NCBI GenBank assembly: GCA_945871545.1
Contig: CAMBWJ010000139.1
Coordinates: 1-5,626, forward strand
Source of the DNA: an uncultured Clostridia bacterium
GTDB lineage: Bacteria; Bacillota_A; Clostridia; Christensenellales; Aristaeellaceae
Direction: 5' to 3'
DNA: 5,626 bases
A program made the position numbers and the translations under genes. Of the stretch, positions 5,244-5,626 are shown one piece after another. The notes below the pieces were generated by a model. The model did no database searches. It saw only the letters and a program-made list of their open reading frames with translations, and had not been told where the DNA came from. Numbering within the stretch: position 1 is the stretch's first letter; the number at the start of each line of letters is the position of its first letter.

Positions 5244-5626
5244 GTGCACACCAGAGAACGGATTCTGCTGGAGGCCCTGCGCCTGTTTTCCCGGAAGGGC
5301 TATGACGCGGTGAGCGTCGAGCAGATTGCGGAGGCCGTGGGCGTCAAGGCCCCGTCGCTGTACAAGCACTACCGGAGCAAGCAGGACATCTTTGACGCGA
5401 TCTTCGAGGAGACGGCGAAGCGCTACGGGGCATTCACGGACTCCATTTCCGTCCATATGGGCGATTCCGCGCAGGATTTGCAGGTATTCCGCAGCATCAC
5501 GGCGGATGGTCTGGTGGAGAAGGTCAAGTCCCTGATTTCCTACTCCCTCCACGACGAATTTGTCAGCCAGTTCCGGCGGATGATGACCATCGAGCAGTTC
5601 CGCTCCCCGGAGCTGTCGGCGCTGTA
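5244..5626 (+). CDS. TetR/AcrR family transcriptional regulator, N-terminal part (runs off right edge)
   Basis: The visible 127 residues include the whole TetR DNA-binding domain. Helix 1 is in RERILLEALRLFSRKGYDAV (4-23), and the helix-turn-helix is SVEQIAEAVGVKAPSLYKHY (24-43), followed by RSKQDIFDAIFEE. From about residue 60 begins the variable ligand-binding domain, which is incomplete here. The start is a GTG with AGAGAGGAG (5226-5234) 9 nt upstream. No in-frame ATG gives a complete helix 1, so the GTG is needed for a functional domain. Members are usually repressors released by a small molecule. The divergent solute-binding lipoprotein gene and the regulator's own promoter are the likely targets (inference). 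The ligand cannot be predicted. Confidence 0.92.
   Translation, partial: MHTRERILLEALRLFSRKGYDAVSVEQIAEAVGVKAPSLYKHYRSKQDIFDAIFEETAKRYGAFTDSISVHMGDSAQDLQVFRSITADGLVEKVKSLISYSLHDEFVSQFRRMMTIEQFRSPELSAL

Noticed and set aside
5208..5552. 114-codon open frame on the minus strand across the start of the TetR gene
   Set aside because: The plus-strand frame gives a textbook TetR DNA-binding domain from a GTG with a good Shine-Dalgarno; the opposite frame is a shadow.

Overview
The window looks like chromosomal DNA of a fairly GC-rich Firmicute, probably a clostridium of the gut type. This is inferred from Gram-positive style Shine-Dalgarno sites (GGGAGG, AAGGAG, AGGGGGG), near-consensus sigma-A type promoters in short AT-rich gaps, a lipobox lipoprotein, and secreted proteins with SH3b, YARHG-like and peptidoglycan-binding modules. 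No species can be named from the sequence alone. No tRNA, rRNA, CRISPR array or insertion sequence was seen.

Layout from left to right. (1) At 1-333 on the minus strand is the N-terminal part of a MATE-family multidrug/cation antiporter that runs off the left edge. (2) It is divergent from a complete Lrp/AsnC-type regulator (467-925, +). Two strong promoters lie back to back with their -35 boxes 7 bp apart, and a small inverted repeat overlaps both. (3) The convergent gap 926-1195 holds three hairpins, one with a perfect 15-bp stem that probably ends transcription. (4) Two large genes on the minus strand follow, read from right to left. The first (3129-4961) encodes a lipoprotein that joins an ABC-type extracellular solute-binding domain to a 5'-nucleotidase C-terminal domain without the metallophosphatase half. 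The second (1196-2878) encodes a secreted protein whose PstS-like phosphate-binding fold is interrupted by an SH3b domain and is followed by a YARHG-like segment and a C-terminal peptidoglycan-binding domain. (5) A TetR-family regulator (5244 to the right edge, +, GTG start) is divergent from the lipoprotein gene. Its promoter contains an 18-bp inverted repeat that is a good candidate operator.

How the genes may work together: each regulator is divergent from a surface or transport gene and is the obvious candidate to control it, Lrp/AsnC for MATE and TetR for the lipoprotein and perhaps the PstS-like gene. The two minus-strand genes are the most unusual content. Both are ligand-binding proteins outside the membrane with extra modules, neither has a permease or ATPase partner in the window, and both have a loose link to phosphate or nucleotides (PstS-like fold, 5'-nucleotidase C domain). 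A surface sensing or capture module for a phosphorylated ligand is an inference, not shown by the sequence.
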